Shown here piece after piece: positions 12,951-22,175 of a DNA stretch of 64,000 nucleotides. The notes under the pieces are model-generated. The model was not told the origin of the DNA. It searched no databases and was given only the letters and a program-made list of their open reading frames with translations. The position numbers and the translations under genes were made by a program. The DNA is from Alkalihalobacillus sp. TS-13 (lineage in GTDB: Bacteria > Bacillota > Bacilli > Bacillales > Fictibacillaceae): NCBI RefSeq assembly GCF_019720915.1, contig NZ_JAHKSI010000001.1:744001-808000 (forward strand), read 5' to 3'. The stretch's first letter is position 1. Each line of letters opens with the position of its first letter.

Positions 12951-14663
12951 TCATCCGCGTCGTTGCAGCAATTGATAGACCAGATCCTCGTCAGGAGTGA
13001 CGTAAATGGTTTTTTGAGTATCATAGGTTACAAAACCTGGTTTTGCACCGCTCGGTTTTTTAACATGTTTGATAAATGTGTAATCTACAGGGACGGAACC
13101 CGAATGTTTCGCTTTACTGAAATAAGCTGCAATATTCGCAGCTTGCTGCAGGGTTGTTTCATCAGGATTGTTGCTTCGGATGACAACGTGTGATCCTGGA
13201 ATATCTTTTGTATGAAGCCACACATCGTTCGCATTGGCAAACTTGTTTGTCAAATAATCATTCTGTTTGTTATTTTTGCCAACCCAAATGTCAACGTTTG
13301 TTGTAGAACGGTAATGCTCAATAGCCGGCTTATGGTTTTTCTTTTGCTTGGAGCGGCTTTTTTTCTTTAAGTAATGCCCCTCTTCCAACTCTTCACGAAT
13401 TTCCTCTACATCACTTGCAGACGCTGAGTCCAGCTGTTGTAACAAAGACTCAAGATACTTGATTTCGTTATTCGTCTCGTTGATCTGTTCATAGACATAT
13501 TGAATCGAATTTTTTAATTTATTATACCGCTTGAAGTAATGCTGTGCATTCTCAGACGGGTTTTTTTGATTGTCTAAAGGTATAGTGACTGTACCGCCAT
13601 TCTCATCATAATAATTCGGCAATTCTGCTTTTTTCATTCCACGGCTCAGTTGATAGATATTCGCAGTGATCAGCTCCCCATAAAGCTTGAATGTTTCCGC
13701 TTTTTCAGAGTTTGATAAGGTTTCCTTCAACTTCGGCAATTTCTGTTCGTTCTTTTTCAGTTCATTCCTCAGGAATTTTTCAAGATCAGTGGCCTGTTGC
13801 TTGACACGATCTCTTTCTGCTTTTCCGAAAAAGTAACGATCTAAAAGACTGCTGATTGTATGAAAACGAGTAACCTCTCCTTTTAAGTGAGATAATTCGA
13901 TGACTGAATAATATTCTTTGTTAACTGTAATGAGCATCATCGGTTGATAAATATGGTTTTTTACATCTTCTATCACTTTTAAAAAGGAGGAAGCTAACGA
14001 ACTGCGGTCCCCCAATTTTGACCTTGAAATGATTTCATTGGCAACAAGTGGAGAGATCCCTTCGAAATTCTGAACAATTTGCCGGTCAAGTTTCCCGCTG
14101 TTGAAATCCAATCTGCGGATGAAAGTATCTTCATCTGACTCTAGTGGGTTTGCTTTGTCTTGTGATGGCGGGAAAATGTATGGACTGCCTGGAAGCAGCG
14201 TCCGGTGTCTGTTTAGAGTTGGCGGGATATGCTTCACACAGTCGAGTATCACATTCGTTTCGGCATCTACCAGTGAGATGTTACTATGTCTTCCCATGAT
14301 TTCAACGATCAACTGTTTGTGAGTAATGTCTCCAATTTCATTTCTTGAAGCAATATGGAAAGTGATGATCCGCTCCAGTCCAGATTGTTCGATCCGGTCT
14401 ATGACCCCGCCTTCAAGATGTTTACGAAGTAACATACAAAACATCGGTGGTACTTTGGGATTTTCATATTGCTGTTCAGTGATATGTATCCTCGGAAAAC
14501 TTGCATTTGCTGATAATAGCAATCGTCTAGATTTCCCTTTTGAACGTATGACAAAGATCAACTCTGTCGGAAATGGTTGATAGATTTTCGTGATTTTTCC
14601 TTGGGCAAGGTTTTCGGTAAGTTCGTGTGTAATGGCTCTTGTCATGATACCGTCGAAAGACAT
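12951..14663 (-). CDS. rqcH: Ribosome quality control factor RqcH (NFACT family)
   Basis: NEMF/Rqc2 homologue that binds stalled 50S subunits carrying peptidyl-tRNA and recruits tRNA-Ala to add C-terminal alanine tails, marking the chain for degradation. The 570 residues show the order NFACT-N, helix-hairpin-helix, long coiled coil (about 290-430, with Lys-rich segment near 440-455) and NFACT-R at the C-terminus with DVWLHTKDIPGSHVVIRS. Length and similarity match YloA/RqcH throughout. At the Asp97-Arg98 position reported as important for tail synthesis the sequence reads Glu97-Arg98 (GLERI). It is divergent from the calcium pump gene. Confidence 0.95.
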   Translation of the reverse strand: MSFDGIMTRAITHELTENLAQGKITKIYQPFPTELIFVIRSKGKSRRLLLSANASFPRIHITEQQYENPKVPPMFCMLLRKHLEGGVIDRIEQSGLERIITFHIASRNEIGDITHKQLIVEIMGRHSNISLVDAETNVILDCVKHIPPTLNRHRTLLPGSPYIFPPSQDKANPLESDEDTFIRRLDFNSGKLDRQIVQNFEGISPLVANEIISRSKLGDRSSLASSFLKVIEDVKNHIYQPMMLITVNKEYYSVIELSHLKGEVTRFHTISSLLDRYFFGKAERDRVKQQATDLEKFLRNELKKNEQKLPKLKETLSNSEKAETFKLYGELITANIYQLSRGMKKAELPNYYDENGGTVTIPLDNQKNPSENAQHYFKRYNKLKNSIQYVYEQINETNNEIKYLESLLQQLDSASASDVEEIREELEEGHYLKKKSRSKQKKNHKPAIEHYRSTTNVDIWVGKNNKQNDYLTNKFANANDVWLHTKDIPGSHVVIRSNNPDETTLQQAANIAAYFSKAKHSGSVPVDYTFIKHVKKPSGAKPGFVTYDTQKTIYVTPDEDLVYQLLQRRG

Positions 14664-14838
14664 AATGTTTCACTCCAATATATTGATACCTGATCGGTAA
14701 GGTTTTTTACAATCTTTTAAGCTAGAACTTTATTCTTTTTCATAAGCATACAAACAATTTCCCGTTCCATTATAGCATTTTTTGGGACAATCCTGAATAT
14801 AGATGGCTTGTATAAGAAGGTTTAAACGGGGTGGAAGG

Positions 14839-17556
14839 ATGAAATGGTATACGTTCTCAACTTCAGAAATTGAAGAAAGACTTCAAACAAGCACCAAAAC
14901 AGGATTAACCGTAAAAGAAGCTAAAAAACGATTTGCGAAGGACGGCCCCAATGAACTGCAACAAGAAGAACGAATGTCTGCCATTATCGTTTTTTTAGCA
15001 CAATTCAAGGATTTCATGGTCTTAGTGTTATTGATTGCAACATTGATCTCTGGGATTCTTGGAGAGTATATGGACGCCATTACGATTATGCTCATCGTTT
15101 TCGTGAATGGAATTCTGGGTTTCTTGCAAGAACGGAAAGCCGAACGATCTTTACAAGCATTAAAACAGCTTTCAAGTCCGAAAGTCCAGGTATTACGTGA
15201 TAAGGATTGGATTACAATTCCTTCTCGTGAGGCTGTCATAGGGGATGTCATCCGCTTCTCTGCAGGGGACAGGATCGGTGCAGATGTAAGGTTGATCGAT
15301 GCCAAATCATTGTCTGTGGAAGAATCAGCTCTGACAGGAGAATCTTTGCCATCACAAAAAAATGGAACAGTAAGCTTACAAGGTGATCATGAACCTGGGG
15401 ATCAAGAGAACATGTGCTTCATGGGCACACTCGTCTCCAATGGAAAAGGAACGGGAATCGTAGTCGGTACGGCTATGGATACAGAAATGGGGAAGATCGC
15501 CCACCTCCTGAAGAGCGAAGAAGGCTTACAGACCCCATTGCAACGCCGGCTTGAGCAGCTTGGTAAGATCCTGATCCTCGTCGCACTGTTACTGACTGCC
15601 CTTGTCGTCGTAGTCGGGGTCATCCAAGGTCATGATGTGTATACGATGTTTCTTGCTGGAGTCTCACTAGCGGTTGCCGCCATTCCAGAAGGCTTACCTG
15701 CCATTGTGACGATTGCACTCGCGCTAGGTGTACAGAAAATGATCCGACGGCGCGCGATCGTCCGAAAGCTCCCTTCAGTCGAAACATTAGGCTGTGCAAC
15801 AGTCATCTGTTCGGATAAGACAGGTACCCTCACTCAAAATAAAATGACAGTCACGGATATTTGGAGCAGCGGCAAGACCTGGCAGGTGACAGGAACAGGT
15901 TTTGAGTTGACTGGAGACTTTATAAATGGAGATCAACCTGTAGAAGTCGATAAATTTCCGGCTTTGAAACAGCTTTTAACCTTTGGAGTGCTCTGTAATA
16001 ACGCTACAATCAAATTTTCAGAGAGAAAAGGGAAAAATGGTTATCAGATAAATGGAGATCCGACTGAAATTGCTTTGCTCATAGCAGGTCAAAAAGCAGG
16101 ATTGAGTAAAGAGACGTTGCAAGGAGCTTATCAAATCCAAGATGAGTATCCATTTGATTCTGATAGAAAGATGATGAGTGTCATTGTCCGCACCTCAGAT
16201 AATCAGGAGTATATCGTGACAAAAGGGGCTCCAGACGTCGTGTTATCCAGATGTGATAACATCTTATGGAATAATCGGCAAGCCTATTTGGACGATTCGA
16301 GGAAAAACGGCGTACATCAGGCTGTCGATAGAATGGGAAGCCGTGCTCTGAGAACGATCGCAGTCGCTTTTCGTCCTTTGAAAAAAGGGGAAAGAATAAG
16401 CACTTCTTTCGAAGCGGAATCGAATCTGACCTTCATCGGATTACAAGGGATGATTGATCCCCCACGACCGGAAGCAATTGATTCAATCATTGACTGTCAG
16501 CAGGCTGGAATCAAGACCGTCATGATTACCGGTGATCATATCGTCACAGCAAAAGCAATCGCCCGAGAGCTGAACATGCTCCCCGATCATGGAAAAGTAA
16601 TGGAAGGAAAGACATTGGCGGCAATGACCGTTGAAGAGCTTGAGGAAGTCGTGGATGATGTCTATGTCTTTGCAAGGGTATCTCCTGAACATAAATTGAA
16701 AATCGTCAAAGCACTTCAAAATAGAGGACATGTGGTGGCGATGACCGGTGACGGTGTTAATGATGCGCCTGCAATCAAAGCTGCGAATATCGGAATTGCG
16801 ATGGGTGAATCAGGGACGGATGTTGCCAGAGAAGCTTCTTCCCTTGTCCTTTCGGATGATAACTTTGCAACGATCAAAGCCGCTATTGAAGAAGGCAGGA
16901 ACATTTATGAGAATATACGGAAGTTCATACGTTACTTGCTTGCATCCAATGTTGGAGAAATTTTAGTGATGTTGTTTGCGATGCTGCTTGCATTACCATT
17001 ACCCCTCGTCCCAATCCAAATCCTCTGGGTGAATCTGGTGACGGATGGTTTGCCTGCAATGGCACTGGGGGTGGATAGTGCTGAAGAAAATGTCATGAAA
17101 AGAGCGCCGAGGTCTACGAAAGAAGGTGTGTTTTCACGAGGGCTTGGCTGGAAAATCATCAGTCGTGGATTTTTAATCGGAATCGTCACGATCATTGCCT
17201 TCTGTATCGCCTATTTTGAAAATCCGGAAAATCTAGTCAGAGCACAAACGATTGCATTTTCAACGCTTGTAATGGCACAGTTGATCCATGTGTTCGATTG
17301 CAGAAGTGAGCGTTCTGTATTCCATCGCAATCCATTCGGAAATATATATCTTGTATGGGCAGTCATCTCGTCAATCGCTCTGCTTGCTGTCGTTGTATAT
17401 TATCCGCCTCTGCAGCCAATCTTCCATACTACAAGTCTCACTATCAGGGAATGTCTATTAGTCCTTGGTATGGCTGCATTACCAACCTTCGCACTTGCAG
17501 GATCACACCTGTTCAATAAGAAGAAGTACAAAGGCCAGTCAATCAAGCAAGCCTAA
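14839..17556 (+). CDS. P-type Ca2+-transporting ATPase (YloB type)
   Basis: Cation-exporting type II P-type ATPase of about 905 residues, closest in memory to B. subtilis YloB, a Ca2+ pump expressed in sporulation. Seen in order: N-terminal cation-ATPase domain, actuator motif TGES, membrane helix 4 with the ion-binding PEGLP, phosphorylation motif DKTGT, nucleotide-domain KGAPD, hinge TGDGVNDAP, and C-terminal membrane helices containing the NLVTDGLPA motif of helix 6. The start ATG at 14839 follows GGGGTGGAAGG and gives the family's N-terminus; an upstream TTG at 14803 is less likely. Complete and intact. Confidence 0.93.
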   Translation: MKWYTFSTSEIEERLQTSTKTGLTVKEAKKRFAKDGPNELQQEERMSAIIVFLAQFKDFMVLVLLIATLISGILGEYMDAITIMLIVFVNGILGFLQERKAERSLQALKQLSSPKVQVLRDKDWITIPSREAVIGDVIRFSAGDRIGADVRLIDAKSLSVEESALTGESLPSQKNGTVSLQGDHEPGDQENMCFMGTLVSNGKGTGIVVGTAMDTEMGKIAHLLKSEEGLQTPLQRRLEQLGKILILVALLLTALVVVVGVIQGHDVYTMFLAGVSLAVAAIPEGLPAIVTIALALGVQKMIRRRAIVRKLPSVETLGCATVICSDKTGTLTQNKMTVTDIWSSGKTWQVTGTGFELTGDFINGDQPVEVDKFPALKQLLTFGVLCNNATIKFSERKGKNGYQINGDPTEIALLIAGQKAGLSKETLQGAYQIQDEYPFDSDRKMMSVIVRTSDNQEYIVTKGAPDVVLSRCDNILWNNRQAYLDDSRKNGVHQAVDRMGSRALRTIAVAFRPLKKGERISTSFEAESNLTFIGLQGMIDPPRPEAIDSIIDCQQAGIKTVMITGDHIVTAKAIARELNMLPDHGKVMEGKTLAAMTVEELEEVVDDVYVFARVSPEHKLKIVKALQNRGHVVAMTGDGVNDAPAIKAANIGIAMGESGTDVAREASSLVLSDDNFATIKAAIEEGRNIYENIRKFIRYLLASNVGEILVMLFAMLLALPLPLVPIQILWVNLVTDGLPAMALGVDSAEENVMKRAPRSTKEGVFSRGLGWKIISRGFLIGIVTIIAFCIAYFENPENLVRAQTIAFSTLVMAQLIHVFDCRSERSVFHRNPFGNIYLVWAVISSIALLAVVVYYPPLQPIFHTTSLTIRECLLVLGMAALPTFALAGSHLFNKKKYKGQSIKQA

Positions 17557-17565
17557 TGAATTATG

Positions 17566-17600
17566 AAAAGCAGTGGTCTGTCAAAGACCACTGCTTTTTA
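17566..17600 (+). terminator. Intrinsic terminator after the Ca2+-ATPase gene
   Basis: AAAAGCAGTGGTCT (17566-17579) pairs perfectly with AGACCACTGCTTTT (17585-17598), followed by T and A/T. It starts 9 bases after the stop codon. Confidence 0.92.
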
Positions 17601-17623
17601 CACTTTAATCTGTAGAAGACTTT

Positions 17624-17933
17624 GTTGCGAAATTCGCGACACTTCTGCGGGAAAGTGAGCCAGGCGAGACCCGCATTCTTTTAAAAGATCTTCGACTAAA
17701 AGCCACCACGTCCTGTGGTGAACGTCGAAGCCAGCACGTCCTGTGCAAGTGAGGAGGCTTGCGGAAGTGGGTTAATACAGGGTAGTATATCTAGCTCAGC
17801 GACCAGTCACTTGGATCACTTCAAACTTCCTGCGGCGGCAACAGCCTCCTCGTCAATTTTCCAGTGACTATCCGGGTCGCTTCCGCTTTTCGTTTGCCTG
17901 CGGAAAGGGAGTGAATTTCGCAGAAATCAACAA
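17624..17933. repeat. Family A repeat carrying inserts E and B (copy A3)
   Basis: Left arm GCGAAATTCGCGACACTTCTGCGG and right arm GCGGAAAGGGAGTGAATTTCGC enclose two other repeats. Insert E (17690-17746) sits between GAGACCCGCA and GAGGAGGCTTGCGG. Insert B (about 17768-17895) sits between GAGGAGGCTTGCGGA and the right arm. B begins GTTAATACAGGG...CTAGCTCAGCGACCAGTCACTTGG and ends CCAGTGAC...GGGTCGCTTCCGCTTTTC, its ends pairing (AGCGACC/GGTCGCT and GTCACTTGG/CCAGTGAC). Together with the next 400 bases it fills the gap between the Ca2+-ATPase gene and yloC. Confidence 0.85.
17690..17746. repeat. Insert E, double hairpin with CACGTCCTGTG (copy 1)
   Basis: Outer stem CTTCGAC / GTCGAAG with inner CCACCACGTCCTGTGGTG, followed by a second hairpin around GCACGTCCTGTGC. 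The copy at 20630-20686 is identical over this whole length, although the surrounding A element differs. Confidence 0.8.
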
Positions 17934-18286
17934 TAATAATAACAGAGTTATACTTTTTGCGGTGCAGCTATACTCTCAAAGTGGAAGGTTTTTGTATTTG
18001 TAGATAAAATCTTGCTTTTGTAGATAAATCAGAATTCCATATAAGTTGACCTATCATTTTCCCTTATTTACGTTCAACCTCTGCATTTTATGAATAATTA
18101 CAAACCATTTTGCCTTAATTAATCTGTTTTTCTCCTATATTCGGATTAAAACATCGATTTTGGAGTGGGGACTGAGCATTTTGGTAAGGTTTACGTTTTA
18201 CTGGCGGTCCCAAAAGATTCCTAACTTGCGCAGGATTCTGTATTTCCGCTTTAAAAGGAATTTGGAACTATAAATCTTTCATATTC
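17934..18286. other. Intergenic stretch without a gene
   Basis: A/T-rich DNA with no supported open frame. It holds two close copies of TTTGTAGATAAA at about 17996-18028 and a Y-rich segment. Nothing here could be assigned a function. Confidence 0.5.
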
Positions 18287-18315
18287 TTGTCCACTGTTGT
18301 AAAATTGTATAGAAT
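18287..18315 (+). promoter_or_regulatory. Sigma-A-type promoter for yloC-remA-gmk-rpoZ
   Basis: TTGTCC (18287-18292), a 17-base spacer, then TAGAAT (18310-18315), ending 20 bases before the yloC start. The short leader means the ribosome site for yloC is weak (GGATGTGA). Confidence 0.6.
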
Positions 18316-18335
18316 AGTACAATGGATGTGATAAT

Positions 18336-19217
18336 GTGATTAAAAGTATGACGGGTTTTGGGAGAGCATGCATTGAGTATGATGAATTCACGATCACTAC
18401 AGAGATCAGATCCGTGAACCACCGTTTTACTGAGGTTCATGTTCGGATGCCGAGACAGCTGACGATCATTGAGGATAAGGTCAAGCGTTGTGTCACACGA
18501 TACATAAAACGGGGTAAGGCTGATGTGTGGATCACCGTTGAAGGCGAAACGGGTGTAGAACGCGAATTAACTGTGGATTGGGGATTGATGGATCAGTATG
18601 TTGCGGCACATGAACGTGCAAATGAACGATATAATATTCAAGATCGAATCCGTTATCATCAACTCCTAACATTTCCGGACATCGTTTCTATTCACGAAAA
18701 AGAGAATGTATCCGATGAATTTGCAGGTAAGATACTTGAATCTGTAGAAAAAGCGGCTTCTGAATTGAGCGAAATGAGAGCAGAGGAAGGAAAACATTTG
18801 AGAGAAGATCTCAATCAACGGCTAACTGTGATTGAAAAAATCCTCAACGAAGTAGAATCCTTTGCACCAGATGTTCAAGAGGCTTATAAAGAACGGCTTT
18901 ATAAAAGGATCAAAAGCATCAATGATGGAACAGTCGAATTAGATGAAGACCGCATCCTGACTGAAGTTGCGATATTTGCTGATAAATGCAGCATTGATGA
19001 AGAATTGATCCGTTTGAAAAGTCATCTCAGTCAATTCAGAGACATTCTAGGGGAATCTGAACCTGTGGGAAGAAAATTGGATTTCCTCGTCCAGGAGATG
19101 AATCGTGAAAGCAACACGATCGGGTCGAAAGGAAATGATTATTCAATCAATAAAAATGTTGTACAATTAAAGAGTGAAATAGAAAAAATCAAAGAACAAG
19201 TACAAAACATCGAATAA
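18336..19217 (+). CDS. yloC: YicC/YloC family endoribonuclease
   Basis: 293 residues beginning with the family's signature MTGFGRA a few residues in, then VNHRF, and ending with the conserved LDFLVQEMNREsNTIGSK segment. YicC proteins are reported to be ring-shaped endoribonucleases; in B. subtilis YloC is of this kind. The start is GTG at 18336, giving IKSMTGFG, with only a weak ribosome site. It heads a small cluster with remA, gmk and rpoZ, as in other Bacillaceae. Cytoplasmic; no membrane segment. Confidence 0.92.
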   Translation: MIKSMTGFGRACIEYDEFTITTEIRSVNHRFTEVHVRMPRQLTIIEDKVKRCVTRYIKRGKADVWITVEGETGVERELTVDWGLMDQYVAAHERANERYNIQDRIRYHQLLTFPDIVSIHEKENVSDEFAGKILESVEKAASELSEMRAEEGKHLREDLNQRLTVIEKILNEVESFAPDVQEAYKERLYKRIKSINDGTVELDEDRILTEVAIFADKCSIDEELIRLKSHLSQFRDILGESEPVGRKLDFLVQEMNRESNTIGSKGNDYSINKNVVQLKSEIEKIKEQVQNIE

Positions 19218-19286
19218 GGTATGATCTAGAGGGTTGTACGTTAAGAAACTTGGATACGCTAGATATAGATAGCCAGGAGGTAACAA

Positions 19287-19547
19287 ATGAACATTAAATT
19301 GATCAACATTGGATTTGGAAATATTGTTTCGGCAAATCGTATCATTTCGATCGTAAGTCCAGAATCTGCTCCAATCAAGCGAATCATAACAGATTCAAGG
19401 ACACAGCATAAATTGATAGATGCGACTTATGGTAGAAGGACACGTGCCGTGATCATCACTGACAGTGATCATGTTATCCTTTCTGCTGTACAACCCGAAA
19501 CAGTAGCTCAAAGATTACTAAACAAAGAGGATTTGACAGAAGATTAG
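19287..19547 (+). CDS. remA: Extracellular matrix regulator RemA
   Basis: 86-residue DNA-binding protein (DUF370). In B. subtilis it activates the eps and tapA matrix operons and osmoprotection genes by wrapping DNA on a ring of subunits. The sequence has the conserved [13 protein letters not shown] start, SAPIKR and [10 protein letters not shown] segments, the last rich in the arginines implicated in DNA binding. A strong AGGAGG site precedes the ATG. Full length. The gap of 69 bases after yloC has no clear terminator. Confidence 0.96.
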   Translation: MNIKLINIGFGNIVSANRIISIVSPESAPIKRIITDSRTQHKLIDATYGRRTRAVIITDSDHVILSAVQPETVAQRLLNKEDLTED

Positions 19548-19573
19548 AGAGTGACTGAGGTGTAAAGGTTAAT

Positions 19574-20188
19574 ATGAAAAATGAGAGAGGAATTTTGTTC
19601 GTTTTATCTGGCCCCTCCGGAGTTGGAAAAGGAACAGTGAACCGAGCATTGCGTCAACAATGGAATGGGCTTGAATTTTCGATTTCCGTCACTACCCGTA
19701 AACCTCGTGAAGGTGAGCAGGATGGGGTTGATTACTTCTTTAAATCCCGAGATGAATTTGAAAAAATGATTGAACAGAATGAACTTCTTGAATGGGCAGA
19801 ATATGTGGGGAACTACTACGGGACTCCTTTGCATTATGTAGAGCAAACGTTGGCTTCCGGTAAGGATGTTCTGCTTGAAATTGAAGTACAGGGTGCTTTG
19901 CAAGTACGAAAACTGGTGCCTGAGGGCGTGTTCATTTTCCTTGTTCCTCCAAGCCTTGCTGAACTTCGAAATCGAATCGTTGGCCGTGGGACGGAAACAG
20001 AAGAATTGATCAATAATCGAATGTCCGTTGCTAAGGAAGAACTAGAAATGATGGATTATTACGATTATGTTGTGGAGAATGATGAAATACAGGCTGCATG
20101 CAATCGTGTTAAATCGATTGCAATTGCGGAACATTGTAAGAAAGAAAGAATCAAAAAACAATACTTGAGATTACTGGAGGTTGAGTAA
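19574..20188 (+). CDS. gmk: Guanylate kinase
   Basis: Phosphorylates GMP to GDP with ATP. The P-loop is GPSGVGKGT (about residues 12-20), and the GMP-binding region has [15 protein letters not shown]. 204 residues is normal. In Firmicutes this enzyme is a target of (p)ppGpp. It is followed with no gap by rpoZ. Confidence 0.97.
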   Translation: MKNERGILFVLSGPSGVGKGTVNRALRQQWNGLEFSISVTTRKPREGEQDGVDYFFKSRDEFEKMIEQNELLEWAEYVGNYYGTPLHYVEQTLASGKDVLLEIEVQGALQVRKLVPEGVFIFLVPPSLAELRNRIVGRGTETEELINNRMSVAKEELEMMDYYDYVVENDEIQAACNRVKSIAIAEHCKKERIKKQYLRLLEVE

Positions 20189-20395
20189 ATGTTATATCCT
20201 TCAATCGATTCTTTGATGGAGAAAATCGATTCCAAATACACACTGGTGACAGTTTCAGCTAAAAGAGCGCGAATGCTCCAACAGGCATCCGAGCCGAAGA
20301 TTGATGATCCGAAATCCAATAAATTTGTGGGTGTGGCTTTAGAAGAGATCATCGATGGAAAACTAAGCTATGACATTACCAAGCTAGAAGGATAA
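20189..20395 (+). CDS. rpoZ: RNA polymerase omega subunit
   Basis: 68-residue assembly factor of RNA polymerase. The sequence [18 protein letters not shown] near the start and [13 protein letters not shown] near the end are typical of Bacillus omega. The ATG directly follows the gmk stop codon (TAA then ATG), and GGAGG lies in the end of gmk, so translation is probably coupled. Confidence 0.96.
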   Translation: MLYPSIDSLMEKIDSKYTLVTVSAKRARMLQQASEPKIDDPKSNKFVGVALEEIIDGKLSYDITKLEG

Positions 20396-20401
20396 AGGGG
20401 T

Positions 20402-20502
20402 TGACCCATAAGTGTCTGACGTACTCCGTTGAACCAACATCTTGATTCAATTTGTTGCCGGGGAGACGCCTGACACTTTTCTTATGGGTCGGCTTTTTTT
20501 TA
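20402..20502 (+). terminator. Long intrinsic terminator after rpoZ
   Basis: TTGACCCATAAGTGTC (from 20401) pairs with GACACTTTTCTTATGGGTC (to about 20490), enclosing about 55 bases, then GGC and eight T. The pairing is imperfect in the middle (extra TTTC). The large loop is unusual for a simple terminator. Confidence 0.75.
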
Positions 20503-20564
20503 CCTTAGTTAGTAACTGCTGATCTTAGCGAAATCCACAGTTAGGATTATAATTATCACTTTAA

Positions 20565-20870
20565 GCGAAATTTGCGACATTCCTGCGGGAAAAGCGAGCC
20601 AGGCGAGACCCCGCACACTTTTAAAGGATCTTCGACTAAAAGCCACCACGTCCTGTGGTGAACGTCGAAGCCAGCACGTCCTGTGCAAGTGAGGAGGCCT
20701 GCGGAATGGGTTAATGCAGGGAAGTGTTGTCTAGCTCAGCAACCAGTTACTTGGATCACTTCAAACTTCCTGCGGCGGCGACAGCCTCCTCGTCAGTTTT
20801 CCAGTGACCTACGTGCCTAACCGGGTCGCTTCCGCTTTTCGTTTGCCCGCGGAAAGGGAGTGAATTTCGC
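20565..20870. repeat. Family A repeat carrying inserts E and B (copy A4)
   Basis: Same build as the copy at 17624: left arm GCGAAATTTGCGACATTCCTGCGGG, insert E at 20630-20686, GAGGAGGCCTGCGG, insert B at about 20705-20845, right arm CCGCGGAAAGGGAGTGAATTTCGC. B here has an extra CTACGTGCCTAA before GGGTCGCTTCC. It occupies most of the 565-base gap between rpoZ and coaBC. Confidence 0.85.
20630..20686. repeat. Insert E, double hairpin (copy 2)
   Basis: Identical to 17690-17746 over 57 bases, including both hairpins with the CACGTCCTGTG core. Confidence 0.8.
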
Positions 20871-20960
20871 CTAAACAACAATTGTGAATAATAGAGTTTC
20901 TCGAACATGTATTCACCGTAAATATATTATGTATACAAAAAGTAGTAGGGGATGGTTTCA

Positions 20961-22175
20961 GTGTCTAGCAATAAAAACATTTTGCTATGCGTGACCGGAG
21001 GAATAGCGGTATTTAAAGCAGCAGCCCTGACGAGTCAAATCAGACAATCTGGGTATGAGGTTAAGGTGATGATGACAAAGTCTGCGATGGAATTCGTTAC
21101 ACCATTGACCTTCCAAACACTATCAAGAAATCCTGTATATCATGATACGTTTGATGAAAAAGACCCGTCTGGTGTGGCACATATTGATTTGGCTGATTGG
21201 GCTGATCTGGTCGTCATTGCACCTGCAACAGCAAACAGCATTGGTAAACTGGCAAACGGGATTGCAGATGATATGATCTCTACGACATTGTTAGCAACGA
21301 CGGCTCCAATAATGATCGCTCCTGCCATGAATGTCCATATGTATGAACATCCCGCAGTCTATTCGAATATGGAAAAACTGGCTGACTTCGGATGCCGTTT
21401 CATAGAACCTGGGGAAGGTTTATTAGCATGTGGTTATGTTGGTAAAGGAAGACTTGCAGAACCAGTTGAAATTCTTGAAGCGATCAGTACATTTTTTAAG
21501 GAAGCGGATCATCAAGTTTTACAGAATAAACATGTGCTTATCACAGCGGGGCCAACAAGAGAACATATCGATCCTGTGAGGTATTTTTCCAACCGTTCAA
21601 CTGGCAAGATGGGTTACGCCTTAGCAGAAGCAGCCGCTTCACTTGGTGCAAAGGTAACGCTTGTCAGCGGTCCTTCGGTACTTAAGCCCCCATTCGGAGT
21701 TGAGGTGATCCCTGTGGAGACTGCTGAAGAAATGTTTGAAGCTGTAATGTCACTTTATGCTGATGCAGACCTAGTGATCAAATCTGCAGCAGTGGCTGAC
21801 TATCGCCCGAAACTCACATATGATTCGAAAGTGAAAAAGAGCGAGGGAGACTTGTCGGTTGAGATGGAAAGAACAAAGGATATCTTGAAGGAACTCGGCC
21901 GGTACAAGACAAGACAAACATTAGTCGGTTTTGCTGCTGAAACGGATAATGTTGAGCGTTACGCGAAAGATAAGCTAGAAAGAAAGAATCTAGACCTGAT
22001 TGTTGCGAATGACGTTTCTCAAAAAGGATCAGGATTCGAAGGGGATACGAATCAAGTTTATATTTACGGCAAGGATGGTCATGAACGAAAGAGTGCCTTA
22101 GTATCCAAAAAACAAGTAGCAGAGATGGTGCTGGAAGAATCCCTCCGATACATGAAAGGGTTAAATAAAGGATGA
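20961..22175 (+). CDS. coaBC: Bifunctional phosphopantothenoylcysteine decarboxylase / phosphopantothenate-cysteine ligase
   Basis: Two consecutive steps of coenzyme A synthesis: CTP-dependent coupling of phosphopantothenate with cysteine (CoaB, C-terminal half) and FMN-dependent decarboxylation (CoaC, N-terminal half). CoaC shows GGIAVFKA at the start, the PAMNVHM flavin/substrate motif and the active-site ACGYVGKGR loop. CoaB starts at ITAGPTREHIDPVRYFSN with KMGYALAEAA. About 404 residues, normal. GTG at 20961 is preferred because TAGGGG lies 9 bases upstream; the in-frame ATG at 20952 overlaps that site. Overlaps priA by 4 bases. Confidence 0.95.
   Translation: MSSNKNILLCVTGGIAVFKAAALTSQIRQSGYEVKVMMTKSAMEFVTPLTFQTLSRNPVYHDTFDEKDPSGVAHIDLADWADLVVIAPATANSIGKLANGIADDMISTTLLATTAPIMIAPAMNVHMYEHPAVYSNMEKLADFGCRFIEPGEGLLACGYVGKGRLAEPVEILEAISTFFKEADHQVLQNKHVLITAGPTREHIDPVRYFSNRSTGKMGYALAEAAASLGAKVTLVSGPSVLKPPFGVEVIPVETAEEMFEAVMSLYADADLVIKSAAVADYRPKLTYDSKVKKSEGDLSVEMERTKDILKELGRYKTRQTLVGFAAETDNVERYAKDKLERKNLDLIVANDVSQKGSGFEGDTNQVYIYGKDGHERKSALVSKKQVAEMVLEESLRYMKGLNKG

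Noticed and set aside
17934-18286. Possible gene or RNA in the yloC upstream gap
   Set aside because: No open frame with a start site and no clear hairpin or terminator; only a short TTTGTAGATAAA duplication.
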